Part shown: piece by piece, positions 44,573-44,609 of the stretch
How the letters are laid out: each line of letters begins with the position of its first letter
Numbering within the stretch: the stretch's first letter is position 1
Source of the DNA: Balneolales bacterium
GTDB lineage: Bacteria > Bacteroidota > Rhodothermia > Balneolales > Cyclonatronaceae
Assembly: GCA_022565805.1 (NCBI GenBank)
Contig: JAIULZ010000016.1
Location: 1-44,609, forward strand
Length of the DNA: 44,609 nucleotides
Direction of reading: 5' to 3'
Notes under the pieces: model-generated
Told to the model about the DNA's origin: nothing
The model's input: the letters and a program-made list of their open reading frames with translations, nothing else
The model's database searches: none
Made by a program: the position numbers and the translations under genes

Positions 44573-44609
44573 AAGTCGAAGAGCCCCAATTGGTTACGGG
44601 AATGGAGGT
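44559..44609. mobile_element. Possible insertion-sequence left end at the window edge
   Basis: The sequence AGTGTCCGGTTAAAAGTCG resembles terminal inverted repeats of transposase-bearing elements that I recall from several bacterial genomes. No transposase is in the window, so this rests on resemblance and on its position at the end of a short secreted ORF. Confidence 0.3.

Noticed and set aside
1-44609. CRISPR array, rRNA operon, prophage, restriction or toxin-antitoxin system
   Set aside because: I looked for spaced direct repeats, rRNA signatures and typical protein families of these systems on both strands and found none.

Overview
The window is a bacterial chromosomal segment of fairly low GC content. 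Gene content points to the Bacteroidota/Balneolota side of the FCB group: a DUF2851-type protein, a Bacteroidota-style Mrp, an L25 of the Ctc type, a PhnP-like hydrolase paired with a small conserved protein, and a lycopene cyclase. A clean TTGACA-17-bp promoter in front of tRNA-Gln fits Balneolota-like organisms better than classical Bacteroidetes. This placement is inference; no rRNA is present. Enzymes such as O2-dependent HemF suggest an aerobic organism.

Layout. 1-1047 has no supported gene. 1.0-6.9 kb (+): a YjbQ-family protein, then an overlapping three-gene ferric-iron ABC importer (binding protein, fused permease, ATPase), a methyltransferase and ApaG. 7.1-9.7 kb: a glutathione peroxidase-like gene (-) divergent from a predicted outer-membrane barrel protein (+), then a translationally coupled pair (small protein + metallo-beta-lactamase-fold hydrolase). 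9.7-20.4 kb (all -): an information-processing and envelope block read right to left: fabI, ruvC, ruvA, a PhoB/PhoR-like two-component pair, mannose-1-phosphate guanylyltransferase, a small YtxH-like membrane protein, a DUF2851 protein, tRNA-Gln(TTG), prs, rplY, pth and an unknown gene. 20.8-24.6 kb (+): the classical ffh-rpsP-rimM-trmD-rplS cluster ending at a strong terminator. 24.7-27.3 kb: a small membrane protein and Mrp (-), then an NAD-dependent epimerase-like gene (+).

27.7-38.2 kb (all -) is the main feature. It is a haem-biosynthesis supercluster read hemH-hemA-hemC-hemD-hemE-hemF, then, after a 314-bp gap, hemB-hemL, an MFS transporter and a YqaA/DedA-type membrane protein. It encodes every step from glutamyl-tRNA to protohaem except protoporphyrinogen oxidase. 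The ferrochelatase carries an internal cysteine-rich insertion like the described class of ferrochelatases with an internal four-Cys [2Fe-2S] site. The iron importer at the left end could supply the metal, although the two loci are not linked.

38.6-44.6 kb is sparser: a lone lycopene cyclase, an anti-sigma-like membrane protein without a sigma partner, a TPR protein, a 1-kb gap with a cluster of small hairpins, and a DUF481-like secreted protein. At the right edge a short secreted ORF ends in a sequence resembling an insertion-sequence terminus.

Most of the window is ordinary core genome. I did not find a convincing undescribed multi-gene system. The points most worth a second look are the cysteine-rich ferrochelatase, the MFS/YqaA tail of the haem cluster, the orphan anti-sigma-like protein, the unexplained hairpins and inverted repeats, and the possible IS junction at the right end.
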